The notes under the pieces are model-generated. The model was not told where the DNA came from, did not search any database, and saw only the letters and a list, made by a program, of their open reading frames with translations. The translations under genes and the position numbers were made by a program. 64,000 nucleotides of DNA from OCS116 sp051531935 (lineage in GTDB: Bacteria; Pseudomonadota; Alphaproteobacteria; Rhizobiales; OSC116), in assembly GCA_051531935.1 (NCBI GenBank), contig JAOPTR010000012.1, positions 10,757 through 74,756 of the forward strand, given 5' to 3'. Of the stretch, positions 51,930-61,109 are shown one piece after another; positions within the stretch are counted from its first letter, which is position 1; each line of letters starts with the position of its first letter.

Positions 51930-52619
51930 CTATTTCAACCATTTATCGTAATCTGCAACTAACAAATGCATAGGGTCGGTATTTTCTTCAATGTCAGAAA
52001 AACGCCCAATCGGATCACGAAAAATATTATCTGTTAAATCATCATTTACATTGCTCACTTCGCCAATAAGTACGTCGCCGCCCTCACCCCAAAATGCGTG
52101 CCAATGGTTCACTTCTAAAGTCACACTTTCGCCAGGCGCCAACGCCAAACGAGAGCCAGCTTTTAAAGTCCGTTTGCGGCAATCTGTGTAAACATGCACA
52201 TCAGCATCAGGGTCAATTGTCCCATCAGGAAATGCACTAAATAATTCAATCACCAAAGTTGCACCACCACGGTTGATAATGTCTTCAGTTTTTTTATTAT
52301 GCCTATGCATTGGCGATATTTGTTGTTCACGGCTGATCATAATTTTCTCAGCATACAACATGCCCATGCCAGTTTTAACATTGGCATCACTACCGTTACG
52401 GGTGGTGAATAAAAACAGGCCTAAATCTTTAAAATTGCCTTGCCCATAATCAGTAATATCCCAACCTAGACGGTTATCCATAATACCTTGGCTGCCGTTC
52501 GCGACATGGTTTTTCAACTCATCTGGCGACATGTAGGCAAAAGGCGGCATAATATAACCAAATGAACGGATGAATTTATCACTCTCGCGAATAATTTCGT
52601 TTATTTCAGAACGTTTCAT
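51930..52619 (-). CDS. D-lyxose / D-mannose ketol-isomerase
   Basis: A 229-residue cupin-fold sugar isomerase. The metal site is visible as His-x-His and Glu in SPMHRHNKKTEDIINRGG and a further His in LEVNHWHAFWGEGG, matching the D-lyxose isomerase family, which interconverts D-lyxose/D-xylulose and often D-mannose/D-fructose. The gene follows the beta-mannosidase by 17 bases, so mannose-to-fructose isomerisation is the sensible role here; no mannose kinase or phosphomannose isomerase is nearby. AGAGGG precedes the ATG. Confidence 0.87.
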   Translation of the reverse strand: MKRSEINEIIRESDKFIRSFGYIMPPFAYMSPDELKNHVANGSQGIMDNRLGWDITDYGQGNFKDLGLFLFTTRNGSDANVKTGMGMLYAEKIMISREQQISPMHRHNKKTEDIINRGGATLVIELFSAFPDGTIDPDADVHVYTDCRKRTLKAGSRLALAPGESVTLEVNHWHAFWGEGGDVLIGEVSNVNDDLTDNIFRDPIGRFSDIEENTDPMHLLVADYDKWLK

Positions 52620-52636
52620 GGCTCAAAGCCCTCTAA

Positions 52637-55090
52637 TTAATTTTTATAAGTCGCAGCATATAAATCACGCACAATAAATGTCCGCATAGCTTCGGTTAAC
52701 TTGCCATCTCTAGGCGTAAATTTCACTTCACGCTGATCACCCGCTAGCATTGTAAAACAATTGTCGCTATATCGCCCTTCAACTTCCGCTTCAACAGTCA
52801 CAAAAAATGCTGTTGAATCACAGTTGATATTAACGATAATACTATCACCCTCAATACGCGTTGTAAATGCAATATTAGAATCCAACAAATCTAATTGTTT
52901 ATAAGGCACAGGTGTATAATGATCATCGCCAAACATACCATTGTCAGCTTTGAACTTAAACCCAAGCACTTGACCTTCACCAATGTCTTTAACATTAACA
53001 ATAGCAAGCTTCTCAGCACCGTTAGAGCCCACATTGCCCGCAACTTGTTTCAAGTCAGCGCGTGTGCCATCCATGTTGATAAGATAAAGCTCAACCTCAA
53101 CGTTCACATCAGCCAATGTATCGTTTACCGCCATCACTTTTAAATCATCCCCATCAGGAATAATCGAAACCGCAACAGGCTGGTAAAAACGCTTCACCAT
53201 ATAATGCATCAACTTCCAGTCACCACCATAATCAAGGCTTGCCCAACTCGCTACAGGCCAAACATCGTTTAGCTGCCAGTAAAGCGTACCCATGCAATGA
53301 GGTTTTAAACTGCGCCAATATTCAACAGCAGTACGGATAGCCAAACCTTGTTGAACTTGGCTTACATATACAAAATTCTCAAACCCTTCAGGAAAACGGA
53401 AATAGCGGAACATCGTTTCTGCAATCCGCGCATTACCACCCTCATTTTTCTGATGGCTTTCCATCACAGCAGAGGCAATATTCCAGTCTTTTTTCTCAGC
53501 AAAACGCCTCACCACATTCATAGATGGGAAAGATTGGAAACCAAATTCACTGCAAAAACGTGGGTTAATTTGGCGGTAATGGTCAAAACTTTTGCCACTA
53601 TGCCATACGTCCCAAAAATGCATATCACCCGTAGCATCTTCATGCCACGCATCACCAAATTCCATAGGCCCAGGCGATGGGCTCGATGGCCACCAAACTG
53701 AACTCTCTACAGTTTTCTTCATGGATTGTTCAATAGTGCGGTTTAATCTGTCATAAGCCACAAGATAACGATCGCGGTTATTCTTAGTCGCTTCAAACCA
53801 ACCTAATGCGCCAATTAGCTCATTGTCACCACACCATAAAGCCAAACAAGCATGGTGCGATAAACGCGCCACTTGCTCTGCAACTTCCAATTCAACTTCA
53901 TTTAAAAACTCATCAGTCGATGGGTAGATGTTGCAGGAAAACATAAAGTCTTGCCAAACCAATAGGCCAAGTTCTGAGCATTGATCATAAAAACTATCAC
54001 GCTCATAACGCCCACCACCCCAAACACGGATCATGTTCATATTCGCATCGACAGCACTTTGTAGCAAATCAAGTGTCTTATCTTCGCTAATGTTCGATGG
54101 CAGCGCATCTGCAGGAATCCAATTTGCACCGCGCATATATATACGCTCGCCATTGACCTTAAATGCAAATCCCTTGCCGTCTTTGGTTTCACCTTCAGGC
54201 ATACCCAAGGAAACAACATCTTTAATGGTCTCAAGTTCAATCGTGCGCAAACCAATTTTGCGTGTCTCAACCCAAGTGCCAATTTTTAATTCAAAGTCAT
54301 AAAGCGGTTGCTCGCCACTGCCAATTGGCCACCATATTTTGGCATCAGCAACTTTAATTTGCCCCGTCAATATATCGCCATCAAGCTTGCCTACAAGCTT
54401 CTGCCCTGCAAACTCAATTGCATAATCTTGGCCACTTAAATCACCAGATAAATGCGCTTCAATATTTAAAGTTACGCTGCCATTTTTAGCGAGTTGGCTA
54501 TGATCTTGTACAAATAAAATCTTTTCTACACGTACAGAAACTGGCCTGATGCTAATGTTGCCATATAGGCCAAATGGAGTGAGCGCAATGCCCCAGTCCC
54601 AACCAAAATCACATTGCACTTTACGCAACATATTGCCGTTAGGAATGTCACAATTAAATTCTAGATAAGGCACTTCATATGGTTGCGTATCTTGCAGTCT
54701 ATTTGCTTCAACAGTGTTGGAATGAAAGTGAATTTCAATTTCATTCTTCCCGTTTTTCAGCATTTTAGTTACGTCTACAGCATAAAATCTGAAAACGTTT
54801 TTACTGCTCAATACAGTAGTGCCGTTAATGATAATATCAGCAACGCAATCAAGTTCAGAAACATCCAAATCATAACGCTGATCTGCCACAAGGCTCATTT
54901 CAAATGAACGTGTCGCAATCCAATCACGATCGGCAATCCACCGCGCGTCATATTCGTTACGTCCAAAATATGGGTCAGCTATTTTATCTGCCGCCAAAAG
55001 CGCAGAAATCGAATCCCCAGGTACAACCATAGGAATCGAGTATGAACCCTGCGTATCACGCAGAGTCCATTCACCAGTCAAATCTAACAT
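52637..55090 (-). CDS. Glycoside hydrolase family 2 beta-mannosidase
   Basis: An 817-residue cytoplasmic enzyme. The N-terminal sugar-binding domain contains FGWDWGIALTPFGLYG, typical of beta-mannosidases, and a TIM barrel follows. The acid/base Glu lies in WCGDNELIGALGW and the nucleophile Glu in RFCSEFGFQSFPS. MRGANWIPADALPS and RVWGGGRYE are further family blocks. There is no signal peptide. ATG 55090 follows TTGGAC and lies 19 bases after the ABC ATPase stop; the longer frame to 55156 overlaps that gene. With the transporter it should release mannose from imported beta-mannosides or N-glycan or mannan fragments. Confidence 0.93.
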   Translation of the reverse strand: MLDLTGEWTLRDTQGSYSIPMVVPGDSISALLAADKIADPYFGRNEYDARWIADRDWIATRSFEMSLVADQRYDLDVSELDCVADIIINGTTVLSSKNVFRFYAVDVTKMLKNGKNEIEIHFHSNTVEANRLQDTQPYEVPYLEFNCDIPNGNMLRKVQCDFGWDWGIALTPFGLYGNISIRPVSVRVEKILFVQDHSQLAKNGSVTLNIEAHLSGDLSGQDYAIEFAGQKLVGKLDGDILTGQIKVADAKIWWPIGSGEQPLYDFELKIGTWVETRKIGLRTIELETIKDVVSLGMPEGETKDGKGFAFKVNGERIYMRGANWIPADALPSNISEDKTLDLLQSAVDANMNMIRVWGGGRYERDSFYDQCSELGLLVWQDFMFSCNIYPSTDEFLNEVELEVAEQVARLSHHACLALWCGDNELIGALGWFEATKNNRDRYLVAYDRLNRTIEQSMKKTVESSVWWPSSPSPGPMEFGDAWHEDATGDMHFWDVWHSGKSFDHYRQINPRFCSEFGFQSFPSMNVVRRFAEKKDWNIASAVMESHQKNEGGNARIAETMFRYFRFPEGFENFVYVSQVQQGLAIRTAVEYWRSLKPHCMGTLYWQLNDVWPVASWASLDYGGDWKLMHYMVKRFYQPVAVSIIPDGDDLKVMAVNDTLADVNVEVELYLINMDGTRADLKQVAGNVGSNGAEKLAIVNVKDIGEGQVLGFKFKADNGMFGDDHYTPVPYKQLDLLDSNIAFTTRIEGDSIIVNINCDSTAFFVTVEAEVEGRYSDNCFTMLAGDQREVKFTPRDGKLTEAMRTFIVRDLYAATYKN

Positions 55091-55109
55091 TATAAGTCCA
55101 AGTCTAAAT

Positions 55110-56189
55110 TTAGAGACGCATTTCAGTCTCACCGTCAAACAACGATATTCTAGCAATATTGAATTCTAGATGTACATCAGTGCCATTGGCAACCACATCT
55201 TCAGCTTTCACTTTAACACAATATGGCGCGCCTTCACTTGTCAACCAAAGCAAGCTGTCAGAGCCCATAGGCTCATGCAGGTCAACTTTAGCGGCAACAG
55301 TATTACTACCAGCATCTACCAAAACTTCTGTATATTCAGGACGCACACCTAAAGTGGCTTTTCCGTCTTTCAGTTCGCCTTCGCCGTCATATCCATCCAA
55401 TGAAATACTCGTATTTGCATATTTGAATGTCTTACCACCGCCAACAATTTCGCCTTCAATAAAGTTCATTGATGGAGAGCCAATAAAGCCAGCCACAAAC
55501 AAGTTTTTAGGCTTATTGTAAATAGTCAAAGGCACGTCAAGTTGTTGAATAATACCACCACGCATAATCGCGATTCTGTCAGCAAGTGTCAGAGCCTCAA
55601 TTTGGTCATGGGTCACGTAAACCATTGTATTACCAAGGCGCGCATGTAAGCGTTTTAATTCAACACGTAGTTCAGCACGTAGCTTCGCGTCCAAGTTAGA
55701 TAATGGTTCATCAAACAAAAACACATTGGCTTCACGTACAAGCGCACGGCCAATCGCCACGCGTTGGCGTTGACCACCTGAAAGAGCTGCAGGTTTACGA
55801 TCAAGCAATGGTCCAATTTGCAAAATGTCTGCCGCATAATCAATGCGTTTCGCAATTTCTACCTTGTCCATTTTTTGGTTTTTCAAACCAAATTCCAAAT
55901 TACCACGAACGGTCATTTGCGGGTAAAGGGCATAAGATTGAAACACCATGCCAATGCCACGGTCTTTAGGCTCAGCCCAAGTCACGTTTTTACCGTCGAT
56001 AAAAATCTGGCCAGCTGTAATGTCTAGCAATCCTGCCAAACAGTTAAGCAATGTTGATTTACCACAGCCAGATGGCCCAAGCAAAACCAAAAACTCGCCT
56101 TCATTCACGTCAATATTCAGTTTTTTCAAAACTTCAACTGGTCCAAATGCAAGGTCCAAGTCTTTTACTTCAATAGATTTATTACTCAT
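55110..56189 (-). CDS. Sugar ABC transporter ATP-binding protein (MalK/UgpC type)
   Basis: A 359-residue ATPase. Walker A GPSGCGKSTLLN (about residues 39-50), Q-loop VFQSYALYPQ, signature LSGGQRQRVAIGRAL, Walker B VFLFDEPLSNLD and the switch VTHDQ are all intact. The C-terminal 120 residues form the MOI/TOBE-type regulatory domain (LGVRPEY, HEPMGSD), so it belongs to the CUT1 family for oligosaccharides. It starts 4 bases after the second permease. Confidence 0.95.
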   Translation of the reverse strand: MSNKSIEVKDLDLAFGPVEVLKKLNIDVNEGEFLVLLGPSGCGKSTLLNCLAGLLDITAGQIFIDGKNVTWAEPKDRGIGMVFQSYALYPQMTVRGNLEFGLKNQKMDKVEIAKRIDYAADILQIGPLLDRKPAALSGGQRQRVAIGRALVREANVFLFDEPLSNLDAKLRAELRVELKRLHARLGNTMVYVTHDQIEALTLADRIAIMRGGIIQQLDVPLTIYNKPKNLFVAGFIGSPSMNFIEGEIVGGGKTFKYANTSISLDGYDGEGELKDGKATLGVRPEYTEVLVDAGSNTVAAKVDLHEPMGSDSLLWLTSEGAPYCVKVKAEDVVANGTDVHLEFNIARISLFDGETEMRL

Positions 56190-56193
56190 TCGA

Positions 56194-57099
56194 TTAACCT
56201 TTCACGGCGCCTGCAGCAATGCCGCGTACAAATAATTTACCAGAAACAAAATACACAACCAACGGTACAACCGCGGTCAGCATTGTTGCCGCCATATTCA
56301 CATTATATTCTTTAACACCCTGCACTGAGTTCACAATGTTGTTCAATTGAACGGTAATCGGGTAATTTTCAGGTTTGGAGTAAATAACACCAAATAGGAA
56401 GTCATTCCAAATACCTGTAACTTGTAAGATAATACCAACCACAAAAATTGGTAAGGACATCGGCACCATTATCTTCAAGAATATTGCCCAAAAGCCCGCG
56501 CCATCAATACGAGCCGCTTTAAACAGCTCTTCAGGTAATGATATAAAGTAGTTACGGAATAATAGAGTTAAGATAGGCATACCAAAAATTGTATGAACCA
56601 TCACCAAACCCGCAAGTTTTGTATATAGACCCATCTCACGCAAAATTATCACGATAGGATAAATCATAACTTGGTAAGGAATAAACGCACCAAAAATCAA
56701 AATGGTGAAGAATACAGTAGAACCCTTAAAGCGCCAATTTGCCAAAGCATAACCATTTACCGAAGCCACCAAAATCGAAATTAAGGTAGAAGGCACTGTA
56801 ATCCAAACAGAGTTCCAAAAACCACGGCTCAAACCATCACAGTTAAGGCCAGTACAAGCTTCAGACCAAGCTTTCACCCAAGGTTGAAATGTAATCTCTA
56901 CAGGAGGGGAAAAAATATTACCCAACCGGATTTCAGGCATAATTTTAATCGATGTCATTACCATCACATATAATGGCACGAGATAATAAAGCGCCGCTAG
57001 ACCAAGCACGCCATAAATCAATACATTACGGCCGGAAAACAATTTTTTAGGTTTTGTGCCGTTAGGCTCGCTACCAAAATTTACATCAGTTGTACTCAT
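56194..57099 (-). CDS. Sugar ABC transporter permease (MalG type)
   Basis: A 301-residue inner-membrane protein with six predicted helices. The cytoplasmic EAA loop reads EELFKAARIDGAGFWAIFLKIMVPMS by key residues (E-E-x-x-x-A-A-x-x-D-G), the coupling helix for the ATPase. Its ATG overlaps the stop of the first permease as ATGA. CUT1 transporters use two such permeases, and both are here. Confidence 0.94.
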   Translation of the reverse strand: MSTTDVNFGSEPNGTKPKKLFSGRNVLIYGVLGLAALYYLVPLYVMVMTSIKIMPEIRLGNIFSPPVEITFQPWVKAWSEACTGLNCDGLSRGFWNSVWITVPSTLISILVASVNGYALANWRFKGSTVFFTILIFGAFIPYQVMIYPIVIILREMGLYTKLAGLVMVHTIFGMPILTLLFRNYFISLPEELFKAARIDGAGFWAIFLKIMVPMSLPIFVVGIILQVTGIWNDFLFGVIYSKPENYPITVQLNNIVNSVQGVKEYNVNMAATMLTAVVPLVVYFVSGKLFVRGIAAGAVKG

Positions 57100-58088
57100 C
57101 TTTTTTCCTTGCCTCCAAATTCAATAATTGTCCAAGGAATCAATATTACCAACACACCAACTAACATCATGGTCGAGCCGGCAAGCCCTTGCCCCAAATT
57201 CTGCGCTTGGAATAAATAGGAGTAAACATACATAGCTGGAACCTGAGATGAAATCCCGGGACCACCACTTGTTTGCGCTACAACTAAGTCGTATACTTTC
57301 AAAATACCAGCGGTAATCAAAACTAATGTGGTCACAAATACTGGACGCATCATTGGAATCACCACTTTAACATAGGTCTTCCACATAGGAATTCCATCAA
57401 TTCTAGATGCTTTCCATATATCTTCATCAATGCCGCGTAAGCCAGCCAACATAAGAGCCATAATAAAGCCCGTACCCTGCCATACGCCAGCAATTAGAAT
57501 GCCAAACATAACAAGATCTGGGTTTTGCAATGGCGCAAATTCAAATGTTTCAAAGCCTAAACCACGAACAATTTTTTGAACGCCAAATGTAGGGTTCAAA
57601 ATCCATTGCCACACAAGGCCTGTCACAATAGCGGACATCGCGTATGGGTATAAAAATATAGTTCTGAACGTATTTTCAAATCTAATTTTTTGATCCATAA
57701 AGGCAGCCAATATGAAACCAACAACCAAAGAAAACACCAATGCAAAACCAGCATAAAGCGCCAAGTTTTCAATTGATGTCAACCAGCGGGAGTTCCCCCA
57801 AAGACGGTCATATTGCTTAAGACCAACAAAGCTCTTAGTCACAATGCCAGAAATGTAATAAATATCCAACGCGCCATCTTCGACTAGCCATTTTGGCATA
57901 GGGATCGAAAATAATTCGTCAGTTTTAAAAATTGGTTTAGGTAGTAATTTTGATTTCGTAAATGAATATACGAAAGACCATACTGTACAACCAACAAAAA
58001 TCACCAACGCCGTTAAAATCATCGGGATCGCCGCGATTTTAGCACTCATGTTTCTGAATAATTGTGAAGGTCGAGAAGCTTGTTCCAT
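57096..58088 (-). CDS. Sugar ABC transporter permease (MalF type)
   Basis: A 330-residue inner-membrane permease. Helix 1 is near residues 18-42; the EAA-type loop is IDEDIWKASRIDGIPMWKTY by key residues. It lies between the binding protein and the second permease. The 129-bp gap upstream (58089-58217) contains a stable hairpin that probably lowers its expression relative to the binding protein. Confidence 0.94.
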   Translation of the reverse strand: MEQASRPSQLFRNMSAKIAAIPMILTALVIFVGCTVWSFVYSFTKSKLLPKPIFKTDELFSIPMPKWLVEDGALDIYYISGIVTKSFVGLKQYDRLWGNSRWLTSIENLALYAGFALVFSLVVGFILAAFMDQKIRFENTFRTIFLYPYAMSAIVTGLVWQWILNPTFGVQKIVRGLGFETFEFAPLQNPDLVMFGILIAGVWQGTGFIMALMLAGLRGIDEDIWKASRIDGIPMWKTYVKVVIPMMRPVFVTTLVLITAGILKVYDLVVAQTSGGPGISSQVPAMYVYSYLFQAQNLGQGLAGSTMMLVGVLVILIPWTIIEFGGKEKR

Positions 58089-58171
58089 CTAATCTCTCTC
58101 GGTCTAGAGAATGGTGCGATTAAATCAGCAACCTTTCAAATCTAGAAATATGTTTTTATGAACGTTAACCT

Positions 58172-58195
58172 CCCGCCGATGTAAACATCGGCGGG
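58172..58195 (-). repeat. GC-rich hairpin between the binding protein and permease genes
   Basis: CCCGCCGATG (58172-58181) and CATCGGCGGG (58186-58195) form a perfect 10-bp stem with a TAAA loop, 22 bases after the binding-protein stop. No T-run follows. Like the malE-malF repeat in E. coli, it probably stabilises the upstream mRNA and reduces read-through. Confidence 0.8.
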
Positions 58196-58217
58196 AAATA
58201 TTTTGTATAGCTAAGTA

Positions 58218-59447
58218 TCAATCAGCGTCGCCGATGATTTCAGCATAAGCTTCTTGGAATGCAACTGGTGTGATAGTTTTATCATTCCAGAATTCAACCG
58301 TTAGATCTTCAAGCTGTGTTTGCGTATCCGCAGACATTAGTTGAGCACCATCTGGTAAAATGTTGCCGCCAGCAAGAATTTCTAGACCTTGCTTCATGCA
58401 ATCATTTGCAGTTCCTAGGTCGATATCACCACGGATAGGCAATGAACCTTTTTTCAGGTTAAAGGCAACTTGAACTTCTTTAGACATTAGCTGAGAAGCC
58501 ATGCGAAGTTGAGCAGCTTTAATGTCTGCATCGTCAACCACTGGGAAGTAGAATGCGTCGCCACCAGTAGAGATAACTTTATTCACACCCAAACCAGGTA
58601 GGCAAGAATAATCTTTACCAGCAACTTGACCAGCTACTTGGAATTCACCTTGCGCCCAGTCACCCATGATTTGACCACCAGCTTTACCAGTAATCACTAG
58701 GCTAGTCGCTTGGTTCCAGTCTTGAACGTCAGAACCTTCAGAAAGTTCACGTGCAGCACCCCAAGCTTCAAATACTTTCGTATATGCAGGGCCCATCACA
58801 GTATCAACGTCTTTATCTCTAGTAACCTTAAGCCATTCTTCTTGACCAGCAATCGCAACTACAGCAACACCAAATGCGCCAGTAGCCTGCCAAGATTGTT
58901 GACCCATTGCCAAAGGAATAATTCCTTTTTCGCGCAATTTAGGAGCAGAAGCAACGAATTCATCCCAATTTTTTGGAACGTCAACACCAGCTTCAGCATA
59001 TGCTGCATGGCTCAACCATAACCACTGCCAAGAATGAATATTCACTGGAGCACAGTAAATTTTACCGTCAACAGTACAAGAATCTAGCAAAGATGATGGA
59101 TTTACAAAATCTTTCCAGCCTTCTCTTTCAGCAACTTCAGTAAGGTCAGTCATCAGACCAGCTTCGATAAGCTCTTCAGCTTGGCGACCATGGTTCAACT
59201 GTGTAGCACCCATTGGTTCGCCACCAATAATACGTGATACGATGATTGGACGGGCAGTACCACCACCACCAGCAATCGCACCATCAACCCAAGTGTCACC
59301 ACCAGCTGTAAAAGCTTTGGCAAATTCAGCAACAGCAGCGGCTTCGCCACCAGATGTCCACCAATGAGTTACTTCAAGATCTGTTGCAGACGCTGGAAGC
59401 GCTACAGAAGCTGCAAGGGTTGCAGCTAAAATTAAACGAGACTTCAT
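58218..59447 (-). CDS. Sugar ABC transporter substrate-binding protein
   Basis: A 409-residue periplasmic CUT1 binding protein. A Sec signal peptide covers about residues 1-21 (AASVALPASA-TD). LEVTHWWTSGGEAAAVAEF at the start of the mature chain is typical of family 1 (COG1653) sugar-binding proteins. Two cysteines in LLDSCTVDGKIYCAPVN may form a disulfide. GGGAGGAA gives a strong ribosome binding site. It is the first gene of the mannoside operon; with a beta-mannosidase behind it, the ligand is probably a beta-mannoside oligosaccharide. Confidence 0.94.
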   Translation of the reverse strand: MKSRLILAATLAASVALPASATDLEVTHWWTSGGEAAAVAEFAKAFTAGGDTWVDGAIAGGGGTARPIIVSRIIGGEPMGATQLNHGRQAEELIEAGLMTDLTEVAEREGWKDFVNPSSLLDSCTVDGKIYCAPVNIHSWQWLWLSHAAYAEAGVDVPKNWDEFVASAPKLREKGIIPLAMGQQSWQATGAFGVAVVAIAGQEEWLKVTRDKDVDTVMGPAYTKVFEAWGAARELSEGSDVQDWNQATSLVITGKAGGQIMGDWAQGEFQVAGQVAGKDYSCLPGLGVNKVISTGGDAFYFPVVDDADIKAAQLRMASQLMSKEVQVAFNLKKGSLPIRGDIDLGTANDCMKQGLEILAGGNILPDGAQLMSADTQTQLEDLTVEFWNDKTITPVAFQEAYAEIIGDAD

Positions 59448-59486
59448 TATAGGTTCCTCCCACTATATATTGTCTTCTAAATAGTT

Positions 59487-59525
59487 GTTACGATTTGTTC
59501 ACATTATATAAATCTAAATCGTTAC
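59487..59525 (-). promoter_or_regulatory. Candidate promoter of the mannoside operon flanked by an inverted repeat
   Basis: GTTACGATTT (59487-59496) and AAATCGTTAC (59516-59525) are perfect 10-bp inverted arms. Between them, on the - strand, lies TATAAT (59508-59503), a consensus -10 box; no good -35 is seen. A regulator bound to both arms would cover the promoter. The arms differ from the CTGAAACGTTTCAG palindrome, so a second regulator is possible. Confidence 0.55.
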
Positions 59526-59759
59526 AGATATTAGGCTAGCCGAGTCCAAAACCAAAATCAATAGAATTTTTTCAGAATCTAAAATTTTGCTACTTTTTCA
59601 GCTAAACAACGCCCCCATTTTTGTTAACCATGTCTAGTAAGCTTCCGCTAAGCGCCGCATTTGCTTGCTTAATGCTTGCAAGTCAATTTTCCTTAAAAGA
59701 TCAGTTTGGAATTAACCTTATGTATAAAACGTCTCTCTAAGACCTTTTTCGTATGAAAA

Positions 59760-59773
59760 CTGAAACGTTTCAG
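59760..59773. promoter_or_regulatory. LacI-family operator palindrome CTGAAACGTTTCAG
   Basis: A perfect 14-bp palindrome, 98 bases upstream of the LacI start, identical to the site at 24681-24694. Autoregulation of the LacI gene is the simplest reading. Confidence 0.8.
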
Positions 59774-59811
59774 TAATTACTTTCCAATTGGTAAAAAATA
59801 TGTAAGGCTGT

Positions 59812-59848
59812 CCTTTATCAAGTCCTTGGGTGGGACATTTTGATAAGG
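59812..59848 (+). promoter_or_regulatory. Leader hairpin that masks the LacI-gene Shine-Dalgarno
   Basis: CCTTTATCAA (59812-59821) pairs with TTGATAAGG (59840-59848) with one bulge, and GTCC (59822-59825) with GGAC (59833-59836) inside. The right arm covers AAGG of AAGGAGG (59845-59851). Confidence 0.5.
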
Positions 59849-59870
59849 AGGCAGCACATCGTTTTTAACT

Positions 59871-60983
59871 TTGGCTGATAATATATTGGGCGATAAAATA
59901 GACACTTCAGACAATCAGAATCCGTTTGCTTCTGCCAAAACAGCCGATCAAACAGAGCCAAGCCATAAGCCTGGTAATGATAAACACACAGTCGGTAAAA
60001 CAAGCCGACCCACATTAAAAGACATAGCCTATATGACAGGCCTTGGCGTCACCACGGTTTCCCGTGCGCTTAGTGACGCGCCAGATATTGGCAAAGCCAC
60101 CAAAGAACGTGTGCGCTTGGTCGCCAAACAAATTGGCTACCGGCCAAACCGCGCAGGCGTTAGGCTCCGCACTGGCAAAACAAATGTCATCACTATTATT
60201 TTAAATACCGAAGAGGAAGCCATGGGTATGACAGCCCCAATGGTGGCAGGTATCTCATCAGTTATAGGTGATACCAGCTACCATTTAGTCGTCACGCCAT
60301 ATAGCCTTTCACAAGATCCACTCGATCCCGTGCGCTACGTCGTCGAAACAGGCTCTGCCGATGCCATCATATTATCTCGTACACGGCCAGACGACCCAAG
60401 AGTGCGCTATATGGCCGAACGCAATTTCCCATTTGCCACCCATGGTCGCACAGATATGGGCATTAATCATGCGTATTTCGATTATGATAATAAACAATAT
60501 GCCAGCCGTGCTGTTTCCTTATTGGCCGAGAAAGGCCGCAGCCGCATTGGCTTGCTTGCCCCGCCCGATACCCTGACCTACCATAGCCATTTAACAGACG
60601 GGTTCCGCGCCGAAATGGACGAGCGCGATCTGCTAGAAATTCCTATTCATGGGGTCAATACCGACAGCGCCGATAAAGACATCGAGGCCGAAATTTATCG
60701 CCTCATGAAATCTCGTCATCGTCCAGATGGTATAATTTGTTCAAGCGCCCAGTCAGCAATCACAGCCACAGCCGCCATAGAATCCGCAGGCTTTACAATT
60801 GGCAAAGAAATTGATGTTGTGGCTAAAGAATCATTCACATTGCTCAAGCGTTTCCGCCCCGAGCTTATTGTTTTTCAAGAAAGCTTCCACAAAGCGGGCC
60901 AAACCTTGGCAGACATCGCCATTAAAGTGATTAAAGGCGATCCCCCAACAGATCTCCAAATCCTAGAAAATCCAAACTACTAA
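59871..60983 (+). CDS. LacI-family transcriptional regulator
   Basis: A 370-residue repressor. After an unconserved, acidic N terminus of 45 residues comes the LacI helix-turn-helix (TLKDIAYMTGLGVTTVSRALSD by key residues, about 48-70), with the hinge GYRPNRAGVRLRTGKTN and a periplasmic-binding-protein-like sugar domain (LLAPPDTLTYHS, GIICSSAQSAITA). The first usable codon is TTG 59871, but the strong AAGGAGG lies 19 bases upstream of it and no ATG, GTG or TTG is at normal spacing; the true start is uncertain. It is divergent from the mannoside operon and is the likely owner of the CTGAAACGTTTCAG sites. Confidence 0.88.
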   Translation: MADNILGDKIDTSDNQNPFASAKTADQTEPSHKPGNDKHTVGKTSRPTLKDIAYMTGLGVTTVSRALSDAPDIGKATKERVRLVAKQIGYRPNRAGVRLRTGKTNVITIILNTEEEAMGMTAPMVAGISSVIGDTSYHLVVTPYSLSQDPLDPVRYVVETGSADAIILSRTRPDDPRVRYMAERNFPFATHGRTDMGINHAYFDYDNKQYASRAVSLLAEKGRSRIGLLAPPDTLTYHSHLTDGFRAEMDERDLLEIPIHGVNTDSADKDIEAEIYRLMKSRHRPDGIICSSAQSAITATAAIESAGFTIGKEIDVVAKESFTLLKRFRPELIVFQESFHKAGQTLADIAIKVIKGDPPTDLQILENPNY

Positions 60984-61023
60984 ATCATTCAGCAGCCTCA
61001 CATACAATATTTAAGGCTCACCC

Positions 61024-61067
61024 AAAAAAATATCCAGCTATGAGAATAAAATCACATAACTGGATAT
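61024..61067 (-). terminator. Intrinsic terminator of the chemoreceptor gene
   Basis: ATATCCAG-C-TATG (61030-61042) pairs with CATA-A-CTGGATAT (61055-61067). On the - strand the stem is followed by T7 (A-run 61024-61030). It lies 43 bases after the stop and separates the convergent lacI-type gene. Confidence 0.88.
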
Positions 61068-61109
61068 ATAATGTCCATAAACAATCTATCAAAGATAATA
61101 TCAGTTCAC

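Larger units (their letters stand above)
59448..59870. other. Divergent control region between the binding protein and LacI genes
   Basis: This 423-bp gap has three elements: the inverted repeat at 59487-59525, the LacI palindrome at 59760-59773 and a hairpin at 59812-59848 in the LacI leader. The part 59540-59750 is AT-rich and shows no gene. Confidence 0.7.
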
